Shown: positions 33,066 to 44,946 of the stretch, one piece after another
How the letters are laid out: each line of letters starts with the position of its first letter
Numbering within the stretch: the first letter of the stretch is position 1
From: Bradysia coprophila
Lineage: Eukaryota; Arthropoda; Insecta; Diptera; Sciaridae
Assembly: GCF_014529535.1 (NCBI RefSeq)
Contig: NW_023503375.1
Coordinates: 1,984,001-2,048,000, forward strand
Length of the DNA stretch: 64,000 bases
Reading direction: 5' to 3'
The notes under the pieces: generated by a model
What the model was told of the DNA's origin: nothing
Databases searched by the model: none
Seen by the model: the letters and a program-made list of their open reading frames with translations, nothing else
Translations under genes and position numbers: made by a program

Positions 33066-35884
33066 TTCATTTGCATTATAACTGAGTGTCGAGTATTATG
33101 TTCTGCTCAAATGCTTTTTATAGCGTCAGTGTGGATATAGCAGCACAATGTTGTGATTTTCACTCTTAATGAAACAAACAACAGCAACAAAAAAAAAACC
33201 ACCCAGACAGTCAGTCATAAATAGTATTGGCTTGTTGAAATTTAATACGAACTCAATTGAAATTTTTTGTATTGACTTTAGAAACAAAAGCCATCAAATA
33301 AAACGACCACAGTCATTTACGCGATCCAGTATTCAATTTTTTGGCATAGAAAATCTTTATCGTTAACTGGCATCAACGACTTCAAGAACAATAATAACAA
33401 TGAAACTTTCAGAATTAAAAGCGATATAATCAATAGTGTCGTCTGGATTTACATCTATATGTTCGCCGGGTTTATTTACAGAAATTTCCGATTTAATAAA
33501 CCGCTTTTCGTATTTCGGGACAATTTTCAGTCTCGATATAAAACGACAATTACACAACAAAGAACAACACACAATTTATCTATTCGATATACCGAATCGA
33601 AGTCACGTCGTCCGATTATAGAGGGCGTCACAACATAACTAGCTGAAGATTTAATACACCCCAACGTAGTTTGCACTCAAGGATAGACTTTCGGCGAATA
33701 TACATTCTCTTCAGATGAACTAGCGCAGAAAATGTTATAAAAAATGTATTCGGAGAGTTGTGTATACACAAACTCTTTGTTGAACGAATTCTGAGAGAAA
33801 ATTTCGAGCATAGCTAATTTCACTGCCGAAATAGCTTGTACCGTAATCTATATACGTACACAATTTCAATATATAATGCAAAAAATATGGATGTACATTC
33901 GCGAGAACACCGACCGAAAACTACAAAATGAGCAGAGCTTTCCGATATAGGAAAACTTTATATGACTTACTCGTGATGTTGTGTCGTATTATTTATACAC
34001 AGAGCTTGTTGTATGTAAACTAAACACCCCAACAAAAAGCCGGATGAGTCACACATTTATTGGCAGTAAAATTCGGGTTGTCTAATAAAAAAATTTAATG
34101 GAGTGTCTGCCTTGTATTATGTATTACGGCTGGTGAAATGTTTCAGACGTTAAAAGTCAGAAAATTTATTTTTTATGTGGAATGTTTTGCAATGACCGAA
34201 AAAAAGCCCGGAGAGAATGGGTAAAATTGAATCGTTAGAACCGGGAAGGAAACGTTAAAATGGTTGTCATGTCGCTGCTAAGTATATATTGAAATGGATG
34301 CCATGTCTATGCGTAAAAGGTGAACATAAATGGACCGATGAATTTTTAATCGGAGAGAGAGTTTTGGCTTGTGAAGTAACCAAATGGAGTTTTGAACCGA
34401 GCACATTGAAAATGAATGAAAGCTCTTGCAGCCGAATAAAATCTTAGTTATGATCAATAAAATTTCACAAGAATCCACTGCACCTCGCAATGCACTAATT
34501 AACAAAACCGTTCACAGTAACCATTAGAAGTGTTATTACACCAGTATACCTCAGTCATACGATACACTACGACCACACACACCTCCTTCTCAAGAATAAA
34601 GTTTCTTCTCAACAATGTTGAATCATCATATGCATGGAAAATGAAGTGTATTACCCTTTTAGTGATACTACCTTCAGTAACATTATTTCATAATAATGAC
34701 TGAGGTGTTCATTACCATGAAATTTATTTTAATTGGCATCCTCAGCTTCAATGGTGTGTGTATGTGAATAAATTCCATGTATAATTGGACCGAAAAACCG
34801 GGCATCATGATGGTGTTGGGCTGTAGATTATTACCCCATCATGGAGCTCCTAAGATAATATTTATTTATATTTTCATTGTGATACGATGAATTTGAATGA
34901 AATACAATTTTCTTTACCGGGTGCAAAAGCAATTTCTTTTGGGACACATAATTTTGGGGAGGAAAAGTTTAGCATGTGGCTATGATATGGAGATAGAATA
35001 CAATTTTCTTGCTGGAAATTTATGGTTTTTATCCATTTTAAGTTATATATACAACGCCTTCGTCTTCATCTCTTCTAGCCCCGAAAGTCTTGGAACAATT
35101 TTTTTTCCAAATAAATTTCATTCCAAAAAATATAATTGTATGTAACATATTTGTCTTCATTAGGGCAAAAAAAAGGAGAGAAGCAAAATATATTAATGGA
35201 ACTTTATTGTTGAATCAGTTTTTTGTGTTCGTTTTACTTTTTCGCCGACAAAACTTTTATAAAATTTCTTCAACAACAAGCGCAATCGATGCTCGAAAAC
35301 CAACGACACACGATACATGCTAGCGATATTATTGTGTAGAACAAAAGAAGTGAAATAGCAATTCGGATTGGATTAGGGATTACACATCTAGACAGATTTT
35401 ATCATTGTAATGGAAAAGTTTAATAAACTGAAGAGAGAAATTCGAAAATTTCGTATTAATTTTAATAATGCAGACGATGCTAGGCGACATAGCAACATTA
35501 TTTTTACGATGACATTTTGCAGGAAGTAAATTTAAGTTTATTTTTTTGGAATTATGTCGGTACATGACATCTTTGAGTAATTTGGTATCTTAGCCTCAAT
35601 AAAAGTTTGCGGAATAAAAATGGCAATGAGCTTAATATTTATTGAAGAGCTTTATTGTAAGCCTCACAACAAGTCCTTCGCTTACTTTTGAAATCCATTG
35701 ATATTCCAAAGCGTTTGCGTTTCACCTGGTACTAATTTCAATTTTTTACATTAACTGAAAACGTTCAAAGAAAGATTGATGTATAGTCTGGTACGGATTT
35801 AAAAATTTGAAATGCAAAAACATGAGCGAGTCCGTTTGACTGAAAGTAGCGGTTGCCGAATTTTTAAAAGAATTGTAAGACTTA

Positions 35885-36008
35885 CAGTGAACGACATCTC
35901 AAATGTCTCACTGTCATTTTTTTCAGAGAATGTCATTGTGAATTTGCAATGACACAATAAAATTCTCAGAAAAATTTGACAGTGAGACATTTGAGATGTC
36001 GTTCACTG
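35885..36008. mobile_element. 124-bp Tc1/mariner-type MITE, copy B
   Basis: Flanked by TA (35883-35884 and 36009-36010). Its reverse complement equals 8679-8802 over all 124 bases as far as I can compare by eye. Confidence 0.85.
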
Positions 36009-36125
36009 TACAATGGGTTTTCTTAGTTCTGTGAACATTTTGGAGATTTTTTTAGAGTTTTTATAAAGTCATCGATATTCCCAGTCAATTAAGTGTACAA
36101 CTTTTTTGGTATAACTTTTACGATT

Positions 36126-36290
36126 AACGGCTAAACATCTGTAACGACAGCAATGACAAAACATAAACTTTGATGTACAATTCACCTCGTCTTCTACAGA
36201 GCAAATTAACTGTTATAACAAACGAAGTAAAAGATATTGTATCAAATACTACGCGATATTTTGAACAATAGAAGTAACAGATTTGAAGCA
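36126..36290 (+). repeat. 190-bp dispersed repeat copy
   Basis: A clear copy: CATCTGTAACGACAG, AAAACATAAAC, CAAACGAAGTAAAAGATATT, GATATTTTGAACAATAGAAG, AACAGATTTGAAG. Confidence 0.65.
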
Positions 36291-39200
36291 TTTGAATGGA
36301 GTGGACGTCAATTTTCTTGTGCCGTTTCTCAGCTGATCCACTCACACAAACAAAACTGCTCATACAACTTTATATGGTTTTACCACTTCCACGCGCGTGT
36401 ATGTGGCTTTTTCACCCGTATCAAAACGTTTAAGCACTTTTATTCGTATGAGTGGACGATCTGAAGCAAATTCATGTCTTAATTTCACTGACGTCACGAA
36501 ACAGATTAATTTCACGTTGGGAAATTAATTCAATCGTCGTTTCAAAAGCGACGGTGGACGAAAGTAGCACGACTACACGACTGTTAGATCGGCAATAGAT
36601 TTTGTATAAGACGACATGTAAAATAGCAAACGTAAATCTTGTACTTCAAAATGTTTCCCCCATTAACAAATGAAGATCAACTAAAAAATCCCATGTTTAG
36701 ACATTTTTTACCTCATACAAAAATTAAATTTTAAACCAGGAGTCGGATCACCCTTACATTCACAGACCTATGGATGATCCCTCGTATGCTATTTGAAAAT
36801 TTCGTATTCATTTTAATAATGCCGACGATAGGTGAAATTGAAATGTGAATATTAACGCTCCATCTTCAACTAACGCCTTACCGTTTCCGTTTCCATAAAT
36901 GGGAATTTATCTGGACGAAAATCTTTGCAAAAAGAAACGTACTCCTAATGAGTATCGCCTTAAGAGCACTAAATTTCAAATTTTATCCGAAAACTGATAA
37001 CAATTTTCATTACACTTAACATTTGTTAAGCATGTTACAGTTACGTGTACGAACATTTCCGTTTTAATGATCTTTAATTCATAAACAATCTTCTACGACC
37101 GTTTTAACATAATGAAATTTTCATTTGAATCGCACCCTGTTGAGTTGTTGCGAATGAATTTGTTCTTATGGCGTTCAAGTAGTACATTTAACAAACAAAA
37201 AATTTCTGTCGAATGAATCGCTATCATCCATGCTTGTAGCTTTCTGGTATTAGCTTATGTATCTTGTGTTTTCGTAACGCATTGCATGTAGGCCGGTAAA
37301 ATGTATAAAGAAGATGGTTTATTCGCATTATACATCAAGTCAAGAGTTTATATTGACATACAAAGTGGAAAACGTGAAAATTTTGGAATGAGAACACACT
37401 TGCCGAACATATTTTCGCTGGTGAAATATACTTGTGAGAAATCAACAAGTTTTTTTTTCACGTTTTTCTACACTTTTGGGTTATATGCAAATCCGAAAAC
37501 AGTAAATTTCTTGAATCGTTCTCATTTCGGTGACGTCGGTTGATTGATGAGAAATTTTTACGGAGGGAATATCGTTGAAGGAGTTCGTTATTAAGTCTCA
37601 AAACATGAAGAATTATTCAAAGGGAGCTGGAAACAACCTACAAACACTTCAAACACAACTACTATCAACGAATGAAGCTAGGTAAAAAGTTCGTTTGTTG
37701 AGTAGTGTACGTGAAAGTATCCTTTCCAACAAAAAGCCTTTAAATTGTTTAAGCGAAATATTTGCTCAATTAACTAAAAGCTAGGTGAATTTGACGGCAT
37801 TAGACGGGGGCTTAAGAACGAAGGAATGAATCAAATTTTCCAAAGTTCTTTAACCTGGTAATAACCATGACAGACATAGTTCGTTGAGCACTACACATCG
37901 AACACAGTACATTATTGAACATTAAGAATGGCAAACTATATTCGTTCCATTGCCATTCTCCAAAGAAATTTCCTATCGATAGAGCGAGGAAAAGTCGCAC
38001 GAATAATGGGAACGTTGCCAAAATCAGAATCCCTTGACGAGGTTCGTTATTTACGAAATTTATTTTTAAAATGGCTCTGTTATCTAACAGTTCCTCTCCT
38101 CTAAATTTTCGCTTTTATCTTACTCATTCCGGTAGTAATAAAAACTACGTGAGTGATGATGGAAATGACGCTACGTCTACCTGTCTTTATTAGAAGACAA
38201 AGGAACGCTGCTGCTTCGTTAACCGTTTGAAAAATTGAACATTCAAAGTTTCCATTGCAAGCCAATGCAAAACATTTCATTTTGCACGTAGACTAGGTCT
38301 AATATGCTAAAATTTGTCATGAAATTCTGCATGTGTGCCATTTATTACCTTATCCGTCTGCAGAAAAATCACCTAAAACTCCGTATTTTGTTTCCCTTAA
38401 GGCAACATTTCCTGGCTCATGGAGCTGCTTTTTTATGTTACATTATATGCACCGTCGTTTTTTGTGCTTATTTACATTGTATATTATCACTATCTTTACC
38501 GATTTTGCCATTCGACCTCATGCACATACATTTCACTTACGTAAAAGCTTCAAGTATGCATGATATATACAAGGTACACTCAGTATTATATACATGATTC
38601 CAACGAAAATATAGATTTTCTCTCTCGCTCGTTCTCTTGGAAAATAAAAGTCATGCGGTGGCTTGCAGGTTCATCACCGATCGATTGGAGAGTAGACAAT
38701 GTGGCGCCCATATATCGTTCAACTCACATTTATGAAGAACAATTTTTAAGCTCTCTTCAGCATAAAGCTTTTCAACTACATAAGCTACAAATTTATTCCC
38801 GACCAACACCAACGAACGTCAACGTAAGCAAGTACATAACGAAGAAATAGTATCCTCTACTAAGTCTATTAAAATTTATTGACAACTATAATAAGTTAAG
38901 AACACTGGAATTCGTTCCAGCGAAATGCGAAACTTTGGCTCACAGTTGTTGCTGTTACTTCGTTGTAATAGTCTTAAAAGAGATTATAGTGGGTTATACG
39001 CGACATGAACCGATTTCAGTCAGTATATGCTAGGAGTACTTCTCGATTTATTTCGAATACAATTAGTTATATTGGCAATTGATTGTTTTTACGAAATGTA
39101 ATGTTAAGTGAGTAGGTAGGCATGACGTTGCACAAACTTTGTAGACTGAGTTTAAATGTGGAAGCTAATAAAGCTTCGAAATAAACAGACTACACATACA

Positions 39201-40214
39201 GTCAATCATATTTTCCGGTAATATATTTGCGTTTACTTCTTCAAAATCAATAAATTTCTGAACTGGGACAAGTAGATTTATAGAACATTCAAATTTTTGC
39301 AAGAATTTATGACTTTGTGAGTGAATGTAGATGTAACATGCAATAAAGTTGCCGTCGAACTTACATATGAAAAGTTTTTCGGTAAATGACTCATACAAAA
39401 AAGCTACTTTATGATTCTCGTCACTTGCTTTTTTTTAAAAGTATTCAACAAATAAGCTAGAGAGAGTTTTAAATAACTATTTCATGATTCATCACTCTCG
39501 AAAGATGATAGTAAAATCTTTTATCCAGATCGTACAGAATTTTTTTTTTATCTACTCCCAAAGTGTAAGGGCAAGTCCAAAGTTAGTTAAGTTACAAATT
39601 TCGCCATTTTTGAAGCATAAAGTGAGCTGTGTTGGCTATGTTTTGCGGTAACAAATCAGTCTATTGTTTTTCTAATATTCATCAGCAGACCGAATGCTTT
39701 CATACCAACAAGAATTTGAATTTTTAATCCTGCGAAGCGGGACCTGTGCGATCGAAGAATTCGGCCATTAGTTGCGTATTTGTCATATTTCGAGATATTT
39801 TCACTAAACCTGAACTGATTTTGGCAAACTTTTTTTTCCTTAAAAGCTATTGATAAGACTCGTAGTTTAAGCATCAAATATGTGTGGTTTGTGGCCACAA
39901 TTCACCAGAGAAAATGCAATTTCCAACTTTTTTCCCGAGTTAAACACAACGTTAATCCAACAATAAAGGCTTGCGCAGTTTCCGCTGAGGTGCGAAAATG
40001 ACTATTTTCTTGCCTCCGTTGTGAGAAAATAAGTTCGGCAATGGTTGGATCGAGGTGACTTTACGCTACTTCGCCGCAGAATGAACCAGAAATCTTCTAA
40101 AAATGTATTTTCGTGTTAATTGTGCAAGTATAACGTGAGGGAGGATCTGTAGGGCAAAGATATACGCATGTGGCTTCAAGGAAAAAAAATGACAAACGAT
40201 GTGGACTGTTCCAT

Positions 40215-40345
40215 ATCATCTGTTATCAACGGCGACGCCAAAAATAAACCAACAGTAGTGACTTATTTGATTTTATGCAGCATAAAAGGTATTTCAACAA
40301 ATGAAGTAAAAGATTTTGCATCAGTCTATTGAAAATATTTAGAAT
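40215..40345 (+). repeat. 190-bp dispersed repeat copy
   Basis: CATCTGTTATCAACGGCGAC, AAAAATAAACC, AACAAATGAAGTAAAAGATT in order. The 3' half is not obvious. Confidence 0.6.
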
Positions 40346-41597
40346 GATTGTAGTGCCAGATGCGATAATAGTGTTTGTTATGGTTATGGTCAGCGAAGGC
40401 TTGCAAAATCCAGTTACATAGAGCGGTGAAGAATATCTTTTGCAAAAGATTAATACCATTTCTTAAATGCCAAATTAATTTTTGGAAGAATTAATTTTCG
40501 TTGTCGTTTTTCATGTTAAATGAATGGAATTTGGAATTCGGGTCGGATTGTGTTGATATAATCCCAAAGTTATGGAGTTCCTTTTTTCAGCTTACATTTT
40601 GTTAGTACTTGGTTGAAAAAATGGATTCCAACAGTCATCGCATAATCCACATTTCAATGAAAAATTAAATGAAATTTTCTCTCTGTTCTAGTTAAACTTT
40701 GAAAGTAAATAAAGGGATTCATATGAAGTAATAAGGAATCGCTCCAGTTTCCACATTGATAAATATGTTCAGCCGAATTCAAAGGATTTATACAAAAAAT
40801 ATCATTGCGCCCCATTAATTCTTATAAACACAAAGGCAAACTGTCTTAAAATACCATTTGAATCAAAACAGCGGTCGCTATATATTACATTACTCGTAAT
40901 CGCCTCTTCATTATCTTTCCTGTACAATGAAAAAAAAAATTGAATGGAACTTGGTCCTTTTTGTTGGCTATATTATGTTACAGAATAGATAAATAGAGGA
41001 TCATTGTCTTAAATACCTGAACCATGGATAATGGTTATTGATATGTTTTGCGGGATAGGGCTATTCTAGTCCATTTTTTTCATTACATCAAGCCGTTCCA
41101 TTATATTTTTCATTTATATTAATGTAGCCATAAACAATATTCAATGGATTTTCACGCAACAATGTACAAATTGGAGTTATGAGTTAAACGAGTAGAGTAA
41201 TAATGAGACGGTGATACGTTGAATTGTAGTTCTTCAGAAGTTCTTTGAAGTAGATGGCGAAATATACAGAAAAGAATTCATAACTGTGATGAATCAAGAA
41301 TAAATGAAAACAAGATGTCTAGAGGGTAGTATCCACATATTTCGCCATAGGTTAAGGGGATGGGTTTACTCGTAAAGTTGCCAAAAATAATAACAATGTA
41401 TGGGGTCTTAATACAATCGTGTACAGAGCCAAATTATGAATAAAACTTAAAATTTCGAATAATTAGAGAAAAATGCGTGGAAGTTGCCTCTCTGAATCGC
41501 TATGGGAATGCGCTGCAAGAGGAAATCAAGCGATCTGTTCTCACCGGTCTTCTTCACTGTGGAGATCATTTATGCATCTATAAAACTCAAAGATCAT

Positions 41598-41775
41598 CTG
41601 CTAGCGAAATTCTGGACAAAAATGAATGAGCATATCTAAGTGTTCCGTCATATGTATAGCAAAGCGATGTTGAAACAAATGAAGTAAAAGATTTTGTATC
41701 GAATATCAAAAAAATATTTTCAACAAAAAATGTAACAGATCTGATGATTACACCGTGATGCGCTTGCCATTTCTT
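41598..41775 (+). repeat. 190-bp dispersed repeat copy
   Basis: CATCTGCTAGCG, GGACAAAAATGAATGAGC, AACAAATGAAGTAAAAGATT, GTATCGAATATC, TGTAACAGATCTGATGATTA and GATGCGCTTGCC. It includes the usual 3' tail. Confidence 0.65.
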
Positions 41776-43649
41776 AAAGGTGTTAATTAAAGCACTGGTG
41801 TGGAAACATTTTTGACTTTCAAGCTAAACACACATGGGATGTGCGTATCATAAAATAATTTTGCACGCTTGTGGTTTTTCTTGCCATCAAAAAACTTTTT
41901 TTTTTGTTATTTGATGAAAGCGTCACGCACGAAAGTGTACACACAACCCGGCCCGGGCCAAGAAACAACATACATTATTATATATCTATATATTGCTCAG
42001 AATTTCTTTTATTTAGTGCTTTGCAGGATATGACTCATATAATACCGTGCTGATTGTGCTGGTGAGCACAAAATTGATTTTCCGATTTCCGATGGTAATC
42101 ACTGAATATTCTGCTGTGACGTCGCATTTAATAAATTAATTAAATATTTATCACAAAAGTTTTATTATTTGAAACCGAAATGGTTTTCTCGATTTTATAT
42201 TGTGTGTGATAAAAAATTATGATTGAACAGCCTAATACAACACAAAAACACCATTTGACTGGTACTTTCGTCTCTCTGATATACTGGTTGTCGGTGCCGT
42301 TCTTTCACCTTGAACAAAGGGAAAAAAAGGTCAAGGATACTGAATACGAATATAAAAAAAACAAACAGTGTTGGATGAGTCATCCGAACGAAGAAAAAAA
42401 AAATAAAATGTAGCGAGCTTTTATTGGGTGGAAGTAAGGAAGGTATATCTCTCAATATACATAATTTGTGTGTATATGCTACACGCATATTTGCGTTTTG
42501 TTTCATGTGTATTTACACTGTACACTGTATATAACTATCTACGTATATACGAATGAGGAATTGTCGTAGAGGTGTACTTAAAGCAGCGATGTACGCTATG
42601 TAAATAATTCAAACATAATTTTGCTTTTATTTTTTTATGTGGAGAGAAAAGTATACACTTTTTCACTTGTACATAAATATTTTTTTTTGTTCGTTCTCTG
42701 CCTGTTCCTCCTTTAGTTTGGCCATTGGGAAAACCGACAGCAAAATTTATTCTCACGAATTTTGATGTAGTTGTATTGAGCGAAGTGTCTGCCTGATAAA
42801 TTCTTAACAAAGATAAATTGAATTAGGGCTGTTTGTTAAAGGGAATAAAATGGTTTGGCGTAGAGTGAAGACAGTACAAGAATAATACAAATTCGGCAGT
42901 TATGTGTGCTGTTTTTAGAAAGAGCGTCGGAGATTTTAGATGAAATTTATTGGCCTATATAAATAACCCCGAAATTGAACTTCTTCAACGTAAATTGCGA
43001 ACAAACACTTGAATAATTTTCGACGAAAATGAAATGAACTCGCTTGGCTATGGATACCAAACCAATTGAAATGTTCTTGAGACTGACGAAAGATTAGCAG
43101 CATAATAACGGTAACCCTAACTCACAATAAATAATGTTAATAAAACGATCCCAAAAAAAAGAACTTTGCTCCCTTTTCTTTTGCTTTATCCATTTTTTTA
43201 CGGAAAATTAATTTATACTTCCGATCCAATAATATTTCTGCTGTAAAAACAAGAAGAAAGAGACGAACTTAAGACATAGACCGAACCAAACAGCACCCAT
43301 GGGATACCTGTCATCAGCAATTTTCTTCTCTTTTCTTTATAAAATTCCAAAATTTCGATACGAGCAAAACAAATATTTTCTCTGCTTCTAATGCTCCACA
43401 TATAATCGTAGATGCTTTGTTCACATCTTCACATATCCATTGTGATGGTATTTTATTTGATATTTGTTTCTCGGCAATATTTGTTCCGAAACGACCAGCA
43501 TAGAAATCGTTAATTGCGCTCGGTGAAATGTAATTTTTCATAGACATTTCAATAAGATTAATGTAGCGACAAATAATGACACGGAACGGTGTATTGTGTT
43601 TCTAGCCACAACGTGTTTCATAAAGAAAAGCGATTATCCAGAAACGGTT

Positions 43650-43765
43650 AGTCATCTGTTTATCGAGAACGATGTCAAAAATAAGAAATGAGATTCAACC
43701 ATGTGTTCTCAAATAATAGCAAAATGTACAGCACAGCTAAACTAATGAAGTAGCAGATTTGTTAG
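43650..43765 (+). repeat. 190-bp dispersed repeat copy
   Basis: GGTTAGTCATCTGTTTATCG, AAAAATAAGAAATGAG, ATAGCAAAATG and ACTAATGAAGTAGCAGATTT. It is shorter and more diverged than its neighbours. Confidence 0.5.
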
Positions 43766-44192
43766 AATTCCAATAAGGCTGATTAAGGTAGTAATAGTTG
43801 ACGGACGTGAACAAAAATATGATTTTGAATACATGGCTCTGTATTCTCTCTAGACCTTTCACTGTTCCACAATGGCTTTGGTTGTCAATTAAATGGAATG
43901 AATTGAACAGTGCAATATTAATGGTTTTAATCAAAATGTATCGTTTCGTTACAGTCGACAATGAAGCAGGTAAATAATTAATAACATCGCAATATAACGT
44001 TGAAATGTCTAACTTTGCATGACTATGTGACTGTGGGGAACTATTGATCTTCCCAATGATTCGGGGCTACAAACTTATTTCATCTTTGGTTTGACTGGCA
44101 AGGAAACATAACATCAAAAAAGGAAACATAGTCCCTTCTCCCGATTCTCCCTTCGTAGGTCCATCAAAAATCTCATTATTGGTAATTTATGA

Positions 44193-44898
44193 TGTTAAAA
44201 CGACTACCAGCACTGATCTCACCACGGAACGAAGTATGACAGTTGTCAAGAAAAGAGCAAATGCAAATGGTCGATACAATTTGCGAATCAAATAAGAAAA
44301 GTGAAGCGAAAGCGTCAGTGAGTCATCCAACGTAATCGAGCCTAATTTTCAATTTAAATCGAAGGAAATTAATTCATAGTTTTGTGTGTGCCGACAAATT
44401 CGGTTATTTGCCGTTGTTTCATAATTGTAAGCCATATTTTCGATGATTCATGTTGTCGACGATCCGATAAAATTTAGATTTCATTTGAAAATTGTTTTTC
44501 AGTAATTTCGGCATTCGGGAAAAGAATCTTTGTCGTATCAACAGGTCTTAGTGAACGACAAGAACTCGTAACGTAAGAAAAATTTTCCATCGCCTTTAGC
44601 GACATGATTTGTAAATTGTGAATTTCAATTTAAGGTTATCGTCGGTCACACACATTGAACTAGAGAACATTGGAGGTTGAGTCGAGGTTTGAAACGTAGG
44701 ATATTAGATGTAAGATAAAACTATTTGATTTGCTCGGCGCTACATTTAGCTAACTTTTGTATATTATCTAGGAATTTGTAGCAAACAATATACGAAGTGC
44801 AATCATACGTCGTATTGGTTTCAATTAGCTGACAAACTATTATCCAACTGCGTTGTCCGCTCAACCGTCCCTTTCCTGTCCAAGTTACAAGCCCAACA
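44193..44898 (+). repeat. 5' LTR of the BEL/Pao element
   Basis: 706 bp, TG...CA. Its first 103 bp are the same sequence that, in the 3' LTR, encodes the end of the polyprotein. The first TGG after it, at 44918, is a possible but unconvincing start of a primer-binding site, about 19 bp from the LTR. Confidence 0.93.
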
Positions 44899-44946
44899 GT
44901 CTACAAATTCATCTATTTGGAAAGCCAGAGGCTGAGCTGTCAGGAA

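Larger units (their letters stand above)
31537..44187. other. Gene-poor region upstream of Fe65
   Basis: No confident gene in 12.6 kb. It contains dispersed-repeat copies (reverse copy 31990-32390; forward copies 36126-36290, 40215-40345, 41598-41775, 43650-43765), the MITE copy at 35885, a CAATTG-rich patch at 32090-32165, and weak small ORFs. Upstream Fe65 exons and its promoter are expected here but were not identified. Confidence 0.5.

Noticed and set aside
33363..33572. Minus-strand frame with protein-like composition (RLKIVPKYEKRFIKSEIS)
   Set aside because: No ATG and no supported neighbouring exon. It could be an exon, but I cannot show it.
42195..42506. 103-codon minus-strand frame
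   Set aside because: Low-complexity Phe-rich translation of T-rich DNA.
43314..43547. Minus-strand ATG frame of 77 codons
   Set aside because: The first 55 residues look plausible, but no family, no splice partner and no conserved motif were found.
44899..44935. Primer-binding site for the BEL element
   Set aside because: The first TGG lies about 19 bp past the LTR and I could not match a tRNA 3' end to it.
44917..44946. Upstream in-frame extension of the BEL polyprotein beginning at TTG
   Set aside because: Not an ATG. In a eukaryotic element the first in-frame ATG at 44947 is the better start.
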